23,516 nt of DNA from CAYVQE01 sp964633205 (lineage in GTDB: Bacteria > Myxococcota > B64-G9), in contig CAZWFN010000102.1 in assembly GCA_964633205.1 (NCBI GenBank), forward strand, positions 1 through 23,516, read 5' to 3'. Below are positions 16,632 through 23,516 of the stretch, in pieces (positions within the stretch are counted from its first letter, which is position 1; each line of letters opens with the position of its first letter). Position numbers and translations under genes: made by a program. The notes below the pieces were generated by a model, which was given only the letters and a program-made list of their open reading frames with translations, did no database searches and had not been told where the DNA came from.

Positions 16632-17815
16632 GCCCACCAGACGACAAGAACGCGCCCGGGCCGCCGCCCGATCCGCCGTGGCCCCCGGTGCCCGAGCCGA
16701 TCGCGGGCGAGCGGCGGCCGGCTGCGGGGTCGCCGCCGCAAAAACGATCCGCGGCCGAGGACGAGGCAGCCGACCCGGAGGCAGAGTCAGCCGAGCCCGA
16801 TACCGAACCGCCGTCCAGACCGGCCAGCGCCGAGCGCGCACCGGGCACCGAGCGCACCCCGGCGCTGGAGGTGGCCGCCACCCTGCGCGACCTGGACCGG
16901 ATCGGGGACGAGGACGAGGACGAGCGCACCGTCGAGGCGCTGGGCCTGGACGCCTTCGGTGAGGCCTCGCCGGCCGGCTTCGGTGCGCCCACCCGGCAGG
17001 CCGAGCGCGAGGCCCTGGAACAGCTGGCCAAGTCCAGCCAGCAGGACCGCGACGAGTTCTCGCAAGAGCACACCACGGTGGCCACCCTGGACGGGCGGCG
17101 GCTGGATCGGGCGGCTGCGGATTCGGAGTCCGCCGAACAGCGCTCCAGCGCCGGCGAGACCTACTACCGCGACCTGGTGCGCGAGGAGATCTCGTTCTCG
17201 CGCGCCACCGGCTATGATCGGGAAGGCACCGCGGTGGTCCCGCTGGCCGAGCTGGCCCGGCGCGAGGAGGATCGGCTGCGGCGCGACGGCCTGGAGGCCG
17301 AGGCCACCGGCGCGGATGCGGGCCCGCGGCGCGACATCCCGGTCGGCGAGATCATCGACGTGCTGCGCGCGGCGCGCTCGGTCGAGGAGGTGGCCGGGGT
17401 GCTGGTCGAGATCGTCAGCAACCTGATCCCGCGGGTGCTGCTGCTGTGGGAGCGTCACGGCCGGCTGTTCGGCTTCGCCTCGCGCGGCATGGCGCTGACC
17501 GAGGTCAAGCTGCTGACCATCGAGCTGCCCCGCGGGCTGCTGCAGCAGCTGTCCGCCGCCGACCTCGAGCTCGACTCCTTCCAGGGCCCGCCGCGCATCG
17601 AGGGCATGGTCGAGCGCCTGTTCGACCTGCTCGGCGCCCGGCCGCCGGAGGTGCTGTTGATTCCGGTGCAGGTCACGGCCGAGGATCGCTGGTTGCTGTA
17701 CGCCGACAACGACGACCAGCCCTTGCCCGCATTCGAGCTGCGGCTGCTCGAGGTGGTCGCCTCGCGGGCCGGCGCCCGGGCCGACTGGCTGCTCGACCGG
17801 CAGTCGTTCTGGTGA
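16628..17815 (+). CDS. Cytoplasmic protein with disordered N-terminus and GAF-like domain
   Basis: 395 residues if it starts at the GTG (16628) that overlaps the stop of the repeat gene (GTGA); no nearby in-frame ATG exists, so the start is an inference. Residues 1-100 are Pro- then Glu/Asp-rich, and residues up to about 230 are charged and probably unstructured. From about 236, helix EIIDVLRAARSVEEVAGVLV, strand PRVLLLWERHGRLFGFASRG, then IELPRGLL and EVLLIPVQV...WLLYADN follow the layout of a GAF-like sensor domain seen in myxobacterial regulators. No catalytic or DNA-binding motif is visible. It sits just ahead of the Ser/Thr kinase and could be its substrate or a sensor; this is inference. 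Confidence 0.62.
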   Translation: MSPPDDKNAPGPPPDPPWPPVPEPIAGERRPAAGSPPQKRSAAEDEAADPEAESAEPDTEPPSRPASAERAPGTERTPALEVAATLRDLDRIGDEDEDERTVEALGLDAFGEASPAGFGAPTRQAEREALEQLAKSSQQDRDEFSQEHTTVATLDGRRLDRAAADSESAEQRSSAGETYYRDLVREEISFSRATGYDREGTAVVPLAELARREEDRLRRDGLEAEATGADAGPRRDIPVGEIIDVLRAARSVEEVAGVLVEIVSNLIPRVLLLWERHGRLFGFASRGMALTEVKLLTIELPRGLLQQLSAADLELDSFQGPPRIEGMVERLFDLLGARPPEVLLIPVQVTAEDRWLLYADNDDQPLPAFELRLLEVVASRAGARADWLLDRQSFW

Positions 17816-17826
17816 AGGCCCCGGAT

Positions 17827-17855
17827 TTGCGTACCCCGAATCGCTGAAATACAAT
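17827..17855 (+). promoter_or_regulatory. Putative near-leaderless promoter of the kinase gene
   Basis: TTGCGT (17827-17832), a 17-bp spacer and TACAAT (17850-17855; five of six to the sigma-70 -10 consensus) end 9 nt before the kinase ATG at 17865. The -35 box matches consensus only at TTG. No clear Shine-Dalgarno precedes the ATG. Confidence 0.5.
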
Positions 17856-17866
17856 TGGATTCCAAT
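17854..17866. promoter_or_regulatory. 13-bp palindrome over the kinase -10 box and start codon
   Basis: ATTGGA-T-TCCAAT is a perfect inverted repeat with 6-bp arms. It overlaps the last two bases of the putative -10 box and the first two bases of the ATG, a position where a bound protein would block transcription. It is also short enough to arise by chance. Confidence 0.4.
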
Positions 17867-20279
17867 GGTTTTCCGGCCCGACACCTTCGGCAAGTACGTG
17901 CTGCTCAAGCGGATCGCAGTCGGTGGCATGGCCGAGGTGTTCCGGGCCAAGGCCTACGGCGCCGAGGGCTTCGAGAAGACGGTGGCCATCAAGCGCATGC
18001 TGCCGCACCTGAGCGCCGATGCGCAGTTCGTGGATATGTTCATCAACGAGGCCAAGCTGACCGCCTCGTTGAACCACACCAACATCGCCCAGATCTACGA
18101 CTTCGGCTGCATCGAGAACCTGTACTTTCTGTCGATGGAGTACGTGTTCGGCAAGGACCTGGCCGATCTGATCCGCATGCTGCGCGACCGCGGCCTGAGC
18201 ACCCCGATCGAGCTGGCCTGCCACGTGATGATCGAGGCGCTCAACGGCCTGGACTACGCCCACCGCAAGACCGATTCCTTCGGCCAGCCCCTGGGGCTGA
18301 TCCACCGCGACACCTCGCCACACAACCTGATGCTGTCCTACGAGGGCGAGGTGAAGATCCTCGACTTCGGCATCGCCAAGGCCAAGTCGACCACGGTGCA
18401 GACCACCGGCGGGGTGCTCAAGGGCAAGTACTCCTACATGTCGCCCGAGCAGGCCCACGGCATGCAGCTCGACAACCGCACCGATCTGTTCAGCCTGGGC
18501 ATCTGCTTCTACGAGCTGCTGACGTTGACCAAGATGTTCCAGGGCAGCAGCGACCTGAGCGTGCTGGAGAAGGTGCGCGAGACCAACTTCGTGCCGCCGC
18601 GCGAGATCAACCAGGAAATCCCGGTCGAGCTGGAGCAGCAGCTGCTGCGGGCGCTGGAGAAGAACCCCGAGGACCGCTGGAGCTCGGCGGCCGAGTGGCG
18701 CGAGGCGCTCGAGGCGTTCATGTTCCGCGCCAACCTGCACTACTCCACCGCCTGGCTGGCCGGCTTCATGGCCGAGATCTTCCGCGACCAGATCGCCCGC
18801 ACCCGCGAGGAGGTGGTCGAGGAGACCGAGATCGCCCAGCGGCTGCGCACCAACGCCCGGCGCTCGGCGCGCATGGCCGCCATCCGCGACACGGTGGTGC
18901 TGCGGCGCGACCAGGACGGCAACTTCGCGCCGCCCATCCGCGAGGTCGATGCGGACGCGGTGATCGAGGAGATCGAGGAGATCGACGGGATCGAAGAGAT
19001 CGGAGCGGGCGACTCCCTGGACGATGTGGAAGAGGTCGATCCGGAGGCCATCGACGAGCTCGACGGACCGGTGGATGAGCCGGCCTTCATGGACACCGCC
19101 CGGGCGGCCAGCCCGCTGGGCCAGTCCGTCCAGCAAGCCGAGCCCGCCGACTCCGCCACGGCCGAGACCTTCGAGGAGTTCGAGGATCTCGAGCGGGAGG
19201 ACTCGGCCCCGGAGCTGGACGATCTGGACGAGGACGACGACGATGCCCTGCCCACCATGGAGGTCTCGCGGCCGCTACCGGTGGGCAACCGCATCCCGCC
19301 GCGGCGACCGCCGATCCGCGAGCTGGCGGACGCGGCCGCGGAGCCGGAGGCGGAGGACGCCGAGGACGAGTACGCCGAGGACGACATCGACTCCCAGGTC
19401 GAGACCCTCGACGAGCGCCACCAGCCCCACGCGCCGCCGCCGGTGATCACCCCCGGGGAGGACTTCGGCGCCACCAGCCCGATGCAGCCCGAGCGCACCG
19501 GCGAGTCCGAGCTGGACCCGACGGATTTCGAAGACCAGTCCGAGACGCTCAAGCAGCGGCGCCGGCCGCGGGCCCAGCGGGCCGTGGTCGACGAGCCGCT
19601 GGTGATGGACGCCGAGCCGCCCGGCCGGCCGCGGCGCCGAATGCCGGCCGGGCTGGTGGTGTTGTTGCTGCTGCTGGCCGTGGCCGCCGGCGCGGCGGTG
19701 GCCTTCTGGGACCGGCTGGTCGAGGCGGTCGGCGGCGAGGCCGAGCTGGCCGGCGGCGGGCCGGTGGTCAGCGGCGAGCCGGCACCGGCGGTCGACGGGG
19801 GCTCGGGGCCGGGCGGCGCCGGGACTCCGGGCGCTGGCGACCCGGGTCCGGGCGTGGCCGCTGCGGCGGCCGGGCCGGCCGATGCCGGCGTCGCCGGCGG
19901 CGGCGATCCGGGCCCGCTGCTGGCGGCCGGCGGCGATGGGGCCGCCGCCGAGGATGCGGCTGAAGCGGACGCTGCGGCAGTGGCCGAACCGGCTGCAAAG
20001 CCCGAGCCGCGCCAGCCGCGGCGGCGCCGGCGCAGCCGCCGCTGGCGGCAGCGATCGCGCTGCCCCAGCCGCGGCTACGGGCGGGTCGACGTGGGGGTGT
20101 CCGGCGGCTGGGCCTTCGTCTATATCGATGGCCGCAAGGTGCGCACCACGCCGCTGATCGATCACCGGCTGCGCGCCGGCCGCCACCGCATCGAGCTGCG
20201 CGACGGGGCCAATCACCTGCTTCGCCGGTGGAAGATCTGCCTGCGCCGCGGCCGCAAGGTCAAGCTGCTGCACCAGTAG
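17865..20279 (+). CDS. Transmembrane Ser/Thr protein kinase with PEGA-like tail
   Basis: 804 residues. The kinase domain (about 8-290) carries the Gly loop around IAVGGMAEV, ATP-binding Lys43, Glu62, HRDTSPHN (147-154) with catalytic Asp149, the DFG starting at Asp167, and GKYSYMSPEQ. All key residues are present, so it should be active. HRDxSPHN in place of HRDLKPxN is common in myxobacterial kinases. A long, very acidic linker (about 320-580) contains an EEIEEIDGIEEI run. One membrane helix (about 593-615) is followed by an Ala/Gly/Pro extracytoplasmic stretch. Residues 739-804 (VYIDGRKVRTTPLIDHRLRAG) form a PEGA-like domain thought to contact the envelope. The cytoplasmic kinase may be tuned by an external cue. 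The FHA activator downstream is the likeliest phospho-Thr reader. Confidence 0.92.
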   Translation: MVFRPDTFGKYVLLKRIAVGGMAEVFRAKAYGAEGFEKTVAIKRMLPHLSADAQFVDMFINEAKLTASLNHTNIAQIYDFGCIENLYFLSMEYVFGKDLADLIRMLRDRGLSTPIELACHVMIEALNGLDYAHRKTDSFGQPLGLIHRDTSPHNLMLSYEGEVKILDFGIAKAKSTTVQTTGGVLKGKYSYMSPEQAHGMQLDNRTDLFSLGICFYELLTLTKMFQGSSDLSVLEKVRETNFVPPREINQEIPVELEQQLLRALEKNPEDRWSSAAEWREALEAFMFRANLHYSTAWLAGFMAEIFRDQIARTREEVVEETEIAQRLRTNARRSARMAAIRDTVVLRRDQDGNFAPPIREVDADAVIEEIEEIDGIEEIGAGDSLDDVEEVDPEAIDELDGPVDEPAFMDTARAASPLGQSVQQAEPADSATAETFEEFEDLEREDSAPELDDLDEDDDDALPTMEVSRPLPVGNRIPPRRPPIRELADAAAEPEAEDAEDEYAEDDIDSQVETLDERHQPHAPPPVITPGEDFGATSPMQPERTGESELDPTDFEDQSETLKQRRRPRAQRAVVDEPLVMDAEPPGRPRRRMPAGLVVLLLLLAVAAGAAVAFWDRLVEAVGGEAELAGGGPVVSGEPAPAVDGGSGPGGAGTPGAGDPGPGVAAAAAGPADAGVAGGGDPGPLLAAGGDGAAAEDAAEADAAAVAEPAAKPEPRQPRRRRRSRRWRQRSRCPSRGYGRVDVGVSGGWAFVYIDGRKVRTTPLIDHRLRAGRHRIELRDGANHLLRRWKICLRRGRKVKLLHQ

Positions 20280-20314
20280 AGCAGCGGACCAGGGGAGCTG
20301 GAGGACGAGCGAGC

Positions 20315-21727
20315 ATGGCCGAGCATACCGGCGAGGTCCCGGCCGCCGAGGGCTGGGACGACGTGTCCGACAAGCGCACCCTGTTCATCTCCGCCAAGCG
20401 TGACTTCAAGTACCTGCGCTCGGGTGAGCTGGTGGTGGTCGAGGGGCCGGACCAGGGCCGGGCGCTGGACATCGAGCGCGAGCGGGTGACCATCGGCCGT
20501 TCGGCGGGCTGCGACCTGGTGCTGGACGATCCCTCGGTGTCCTACCTGCACGCCGAGCTGGTGGTCGCCGAGTCGGGCCACCTGCTGCGCGACCTGGGCA
20601 GCACCAACGGCATCTTCATGTTGGGCCACCGGGTGCAGGCGGTCTACCTGCGACCGGGCTCGGCCTTCCAGGTGGGCAACAACCTGCTGCGCTTCGAGCC
20701 CTCCGAGAACATGGTCTCCATTCCGCTGTCGCTGCGCGAGCGCTTCGGGCAGGCGCTGGGCCGCTCGGTCAAGATGCGCGAGGTCTTCGCCGTGCTGGAG
20801 AAGGCCTCCACCTCGGAGCTGCCGATCCTGATCCGCGGTGAGACCGGCACCGGCAAGGAATTGCTGGCCGCGGCGGTGCATGCCTACTCGCTGCGCAAGA
20901 ACCGGCCCTGGGTGGTGCTCGACTGCGGCGCGGTGCCGCCGAACCTGATCGAGGACACCCTGTTCGGCCACAACAAGGGCGCCTTCACCGGTGCCGAGTC
21001 CGAACGCGCCGGTCTGTTCGAAGAGGCCGACGGGGGCACCCTGTTCATCGACGAGGTCGGCGAGCTGCGCCTCGATCTGCAGCCCAAGCTGCTGCGGGTG
21101 CTCGAGGCCGGCGAGGTGCAGCGGCTCGGCGGGGTGAAGCCGGTGCCGATCGAGGTGCGCATCATCTCGGCCACCCACCGCGACCTGTGGACGATGGCCG
21201 ACGATGGGCTGTTTCGGCTGGATCTGCTCTACCGCTTGGGCGTGGTCGAGGTGGTGGTGCCGCCGCTGCGCCAGCGGCCCGAGGACGTGCCGCTGCTGGT
21301 GGATCACTTCCTGGCCGAGCCCAACCGGGCGCGGCAGGAGACCGGCCTGGAGCCGCTGGCGGTCGACGAGGAGGCCATGGTCTTTCTGCAGTCGCATCCC
21401 TGGCCGGGCAACGTGCGTGAGCTGCGCAATGCGATCGAGCGGGCGGCCCACCTGACCGAGGGGGAGCGCATCGGCCGGGGCGACCTGGTGGGCGATCTGT
21501 ACGGCAGCCGGCCGCGCAGCGAGCTGCCGATCGACTGCGACGTGCCGTACAAGGACGCCAAGGCGCGCTTGACCGAGCGCTTCGAGCGGGAGTATGTGAT
21601 GCAGCTGATGCAGGAGGAGGGCGGCAACCTGAGCGCGGCCTCGCGCCGGGCCGGGCTGGCGCGCCACCACCTGCGCAACCTGTGCCGGCGCTACGCCATC
21701 GCCACCGGCAAAAAGCGCGAGGAATAA
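20315..21727 (+). CDS. FHA-domain sigma-54-dependent transcriptional activator
   Basis: 470 residues. The start at 20315 has GGAGG about 10 nt upstream; an earlier in-frame ATG at 20228 lies inside the kinase gene and adds unconserved sequence. An FHA domain (about 38-115) shows IGRSAGCDLVLDD, SYLHAEL and LRDLGSTNGIFM, the Arg/Ser/His/Asn phospho-Thr-binding set. The AAA+ core has Walker A GETGTGKE (175-182), the sigma-54 contact loop GAFTGA (222-227), Walker B TLFIDEVGEL and the Arg-finger region. A Fis-type helix-turn-helix (GGNLSAASRRAGLARHHLRN) ends the protein. The family remodels sigma-54 RNA polymerase. FHA activators pair with Ser/Thr kinases in myxobacteria, and the kinase gene ends 35 nt upstream. 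Confidence 0.94.
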   Translation: MAEHTGEVPAAEGWDDVSDKRTLFISAKRDFKYLRSGELVVVEGPDQGRALDIERERVTIGRSAGCDLVLDDPSVSYLHAELVVAESGHLLRDLGSTNGIFMLGHRVQAVYLRPGSAFQVGNNLLRFEPSENMVSIPLSLRERFGQALGRSVKMREVFAVLEKASTSELPILIRGETGTGKELLAAAVHAYSLRKNRPWVVLDCGAVPPNLIEDTLFGHNKGAFTGAESERAGLFEEADGGTLFIDEVGELRLDLQPKLLRVLEAGEVQRLGGVKPVPIEVRIISATHRDLWTMADDGLFRLDLLYRLGVVEVVVPPLRQRPEDVPLLVDHFLAEPNRARQETGLEPLAVDEEAMVFLQSHPWPGNVRELRNAIERAAHLTEGERIGRGDLVGDLYGSRPRSELPIDCDVPYKDAKARLTERFEREYVMQLMQEEGGNLSAASRRAGLARHHLRNLCRRYAIATGKKREE

Positions 21728-21782
21728 AAGCGTTGCCGCCGTCTGCTGGCGGAGGATGGCTGCTGGATCGCGAGGAGGGAAC

Positions 21783-23051
21783 ATGATCTGGACGCGAATC
21801 GGTGCGCTGGGATTGGGCTTGTTGGGGCTGCTGCCGGCGGCGGCGGCGGACCAGGCGCGGCCCGCGCGGGCCAAGAGCCCGGTGTTGCAGATCGAGGACG
21901 GGGCGGTGGTGCCGGCGCCGGATGCGGTGGCCGACGGTCCGGCGCGCCAGCTGGATGTGGTGGCCCCGAAGGCCGCAGCCGATCCCGGCTGTCCGCCCGG
22001 CAACCGCAAGGTCTGCCGGCGGCGCTGCGCCAAGGGCGTGCCCGCGGCCTGCTACGAGCTGGGGCGCGCCTTCCGGCTGGGCGAGGGCGGCAAGCAGAGC
22101 AACCGGCTGGCGGCGCGCTGGTATGCCAAGGCCTGCAAGGGCGGCCACGGGCCGGCCTGCTCGGACCTGGGCTACTTGACCGAGCGCGGCATCGGCACCG
22201 AGCGCAACCCGGCCGAGGCGGCCCGCTACTACGAGCGCGCCTGCAAGCTGGACTACGCCATGGGGTGCAAGAACCTGGCGGTGGCGCTGGACAGCGGCCG
22301 CGGCGTGGCCGAGGACCCGGAGCGGGCGGCCGATCTGTTCGAGCGCGCTTGCGCCGGCGGCGACATGGGCGGCTGCAACGGCATCGGCTTCGCCTTCGAG
22401 CACGGCCGCGGCCGGCCGACCAACCGGGACCAGGCGCTGGCCTACTACCGGCGGGCCTGCGCCGGCGGCTATGGCCGCGGCTGCTCCAATCTGGCCTTCA
22501 TGCACGAGCGCGGCCGCGGCGTGGCGGAGAACAAGGCGCGGGCGGCCGAGCTGTACCGCAAGGCCTGCGAGCTGGATGAGATGGCGGGCTGCAACGGCGT
22601 CGGGGTGGCCTGGCGCCACGGCTGGGGCCGCGACAAGGATCCCACCCGGGCGGCGCTGTACTACCAGCAGGCCTGCGACGGCGAGTTCTGGCTGGCCTGC
22701 CGCAACCTGGCCACCCTGTACGAGGAGGGCGAGGGCGTGGCTGAGAACCTGCCGCGGGCGCGGCGTTACTACGAGCTGGCCTGCAAGGGCGGCAACGCCG
22801 GCGGCTGCAACGGGCTGGGCTATGCGGTCGAGCGCGGCTGGGGCGGCGGCAGGAGCGACCGCAGGGCGCTGGGCCACTACCTGAAGGCCTGCGAGCTGGG
22901 CTCGGCCACCGGCTGCTTCAACGCCGGGCTGTTCTGCGAGCAGGGCCGCGGCAGCGCGCGCAGCCCGGCCAAGGCCCGCCGGCTGTTCACCAGGGCCTGT
23001 AAGCTGGGCAAGCGCGACGCCTGCGATCGGATTGACAAGAAACGCAACTGA
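21783..23051 (+). CDS. Exported Cys-rich Sel1 repeat protein
   Basis: 422 residues. The ATG at 21783 is preceded by GAGGAGGG at ideal spacing and begins a signal peptide (IWTRIGALGLGLLGLLPAAA); an ATG at 21756 is less likely. After a Cys-rich entry, nine Sel1-like 36-residue helix hairpins fill the protein, followed by a short basic end. Ten C-x7-C pairs (for example CKLDYAMGC) match the disulfide staples of Helicobacter Hcp proteins, which implies folding in an oxidising compartment. Sel1 arrays are protein-interaction scaffolds. It lies 55 nt after the sigma-54 activator; I found no -24/-12 site in the gap, so it may be read from the upstream promoter. Function beyond binding is unknown. 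Confidence 0.85.
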   Translation: MIWTRIGALGLGLLGLLPAAAADQARPARAKSPVLQIEDGAVVPAPDAVADGPARQLDVVAPKAAADPGCPPGNRKVCRRRCAKGVPAACYELGRAFRLGEGGKQSNRLAARWYAKACKGGHGPACSDLGYLTERGIGTERNPAEAARYYERACKLDYAMGCKNLAVALDSGRGVAEDPERAADLFERACAGGDMGGCNGIGFAFEHGRGRPTNRDQALAYYRRACAGGYGRGCSNLAFMHERGRGVAENKARAAELYRKACELDEMAGCNGVGVAWRHGWGRDKDPTRAALYYQQACDGEFWLACRNLATLYEEGEGVAENLPRARRYYELACKGGNAGGCNGLGYAVERGWGGGRSDRRALGHYLKACELGSATGCFNAGLFCEQGRGSARSPAKARRLFTRACKLGKRDACDRIDKKRN

Positions 23052-23104
23052 TCGGCGTCCGGGCCGCGCGGGGCAATCGAACCCCACCCTCCCCGAGCGG
23101 CGGC

Positions 23105-23516
23105 TTACAGCGAGAAGCGCACCCGCACCGGGATCCAGCCGGCCACGTAGGGGTAGGGCTCGGCCATGTGGAGCACGGTGTCGATCTGGCGGTCCAGACA
23201 CGGCGCGCCGGCCGAGTCGAGCAGCTGATAGCCGCGGGGGTAGCCGCGGCGGTCGAGCAGGAAGCGGATGCGGGCCAGACCGGAGCGCTGGCGGCATTCG
23301 CGGTCGCGGTCGGTGCAGTGGATCAGCGGGGCGACCCGGTCGATGCGCGCCTGGATGATGGCGATCCGCTCGCGGCGCGAGCCGCCGCGCTCGGCCGGCG
23401 GCGCGATGGCCGGGGCCCGCTGCGGCGCGGCGGCGGCGCCGTGGTGGTGGGGATGGAAGGGCAGCGCGGCAGGTGGCGGATCGTCGGCCCGCGCGGCGGC
23501 CGCGGCCCGCGCCGGC
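23105..23516 (-). CDS. TonB-family C-terminal domain protein, 5' part outside window
   Basis: At least 136 residues are visible, entering from the right edge and ending at TAA (23107-23105). Reading N to C: an Ala/Pro/His-rich linker (PFHPHHHGAAAAPQRAP), a helix (ERIAIIQARIDRV), then GLARIRFLLDRRGYPRGYQL, SAGAPCLDRQIDTVLH and PYPYVAGWIPVRVRFSL. This order of strands and the LD..I....P.P pattern fit the TonB C-terminal domain, which contacts outer-membrane receptors. No membrane anchor is in view. It converges on the Sel1 gene with 53 nt between stops. It could be TonB itself or an AgmX-like motility/envelope protein. Confidence 0.65.
   Translation of the reverse strand, partial: PARAAAAARADDPPPAALPFHPHHHGAAAAPQRAPAIAPPAERGGSRRERIAIIQARIDRVAPLIHCTDRDRECRQRSGLARIRFLLDRRGYPRGYQLLDSAGAPCLDRQIDTVLHMAEPYPYVAGWIPVRVRFSL

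Noticed and set aside
13979..16741. 920-residue minus-strand open frame opposite the type-3 repeat gene
   Set aside because: Its Val/Ala/Gly repeats are the mirror of the GAC-rich repeat DNA, it runs through the N gap, and it overlaps three well-supported plus-strand genes.
12914..17815. Single 1633-residue plus-strand protein
   Set aside because: It starts as an out-of-frame reading of the symporter gene and joins the repeat gene to the GAF-like gene only because 100 N does not preserve frame; the real genes have their own starts and stops.
21728..21782. Sigma-54 promoter before the Sel1 gene
   Set aside because: GG and GC pairs are present but not 10 bp apart as the -24/-12 element requires.
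23052..23104. Terminator between the convergent Sel1 and TonB-like genes
   Set aside because: Only a 4-bp GGGG/CCCC pairing without a T-run; too weak to call.

Overview
The window is about 70% GC with strongly G/C-ending codons. It reads as one stretch of a Gram-negative, probably Myxococcota-like (former Deltaproteobacteria) draft or metagenome-assembled genome. Support comes from a Ser/Thr kinase with the HRDxSPHN catalytic loop common in that group, an FHA-domain sigma-54 activator, MopE-type and thrombospondin-3-type repeat lipoproteins, an outer-membrane-barrel-like protein and a TonB-type C-terminus. A run of exactly 100 N (16506-16605) shows it is a scaffold. Nothing was searched against databases; all calls come from reading the sequence.

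Layout. (1) 1-556 is a lower-GC segment with no convincing gene, perhaps the 3' end of a truncated frame. (2) 557-6528 (+) is a tight five-gene operon: a secreted endoglycoceramidase-like GH5 lipoprotein, a putative outer-membrane barrel, an SGLT-like sodium:solute symporter, a two-helix membrane protein and a small cupin-like protein. The natural reading is surface cleavage of a glycan or glycolipid followed by sugar uptake. (3) 11054-6587 (-) is a three-gene coupled operon: MMPL/RND exporter, PhnD-like periplasmic binding protein and a TatT-like helical lipoprotein. (4) 12915-11272 (-) is a Cys-rich lipoprotein with MopE motifs and a granulin-like Cys-Cys tail. It is transcribed divergently from (5) 12981-17815 (+): a glutamate/dicarboxylate symporter, a TSP3 repeat lipoprotein interrupted by the N gap, and a protein with a C-terminal GAF-like domain, joined by overlapping stop/start codons. 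(6) 17865-23051 (+) holds a transmembrane Ser/Thr kinase with an acidic linker and PEGA-like tail, an FHA/AAA+/Fis sigma-54 activator, and an exported Cys-rich Sel1 repeat protein. (7) The convergent 3' end of a TonB-family gene closes the window.

Most notable are a nearly symmetric divergent promoter between the Cys-rich lipoprotein and the symporter, with overlapping -35 boxes and -10 boxes only 7-9 nt from the start codons, suggesting leaderless mRNAs. The kinase gene has the same arrangement plus a 13-bp palindrome. Other points are the granulin-like array with 25 Cys-Cys pairs, a 72-residue super-repeat in the Sel1 protein, and an N gap whose flanks rejoin exactly in frame. Parts 4-6 may form one envelope-associated signalling locus in which kinase, FHA activator and disulfide- or calcium-stabilised exported proteins work together; that link is inference.
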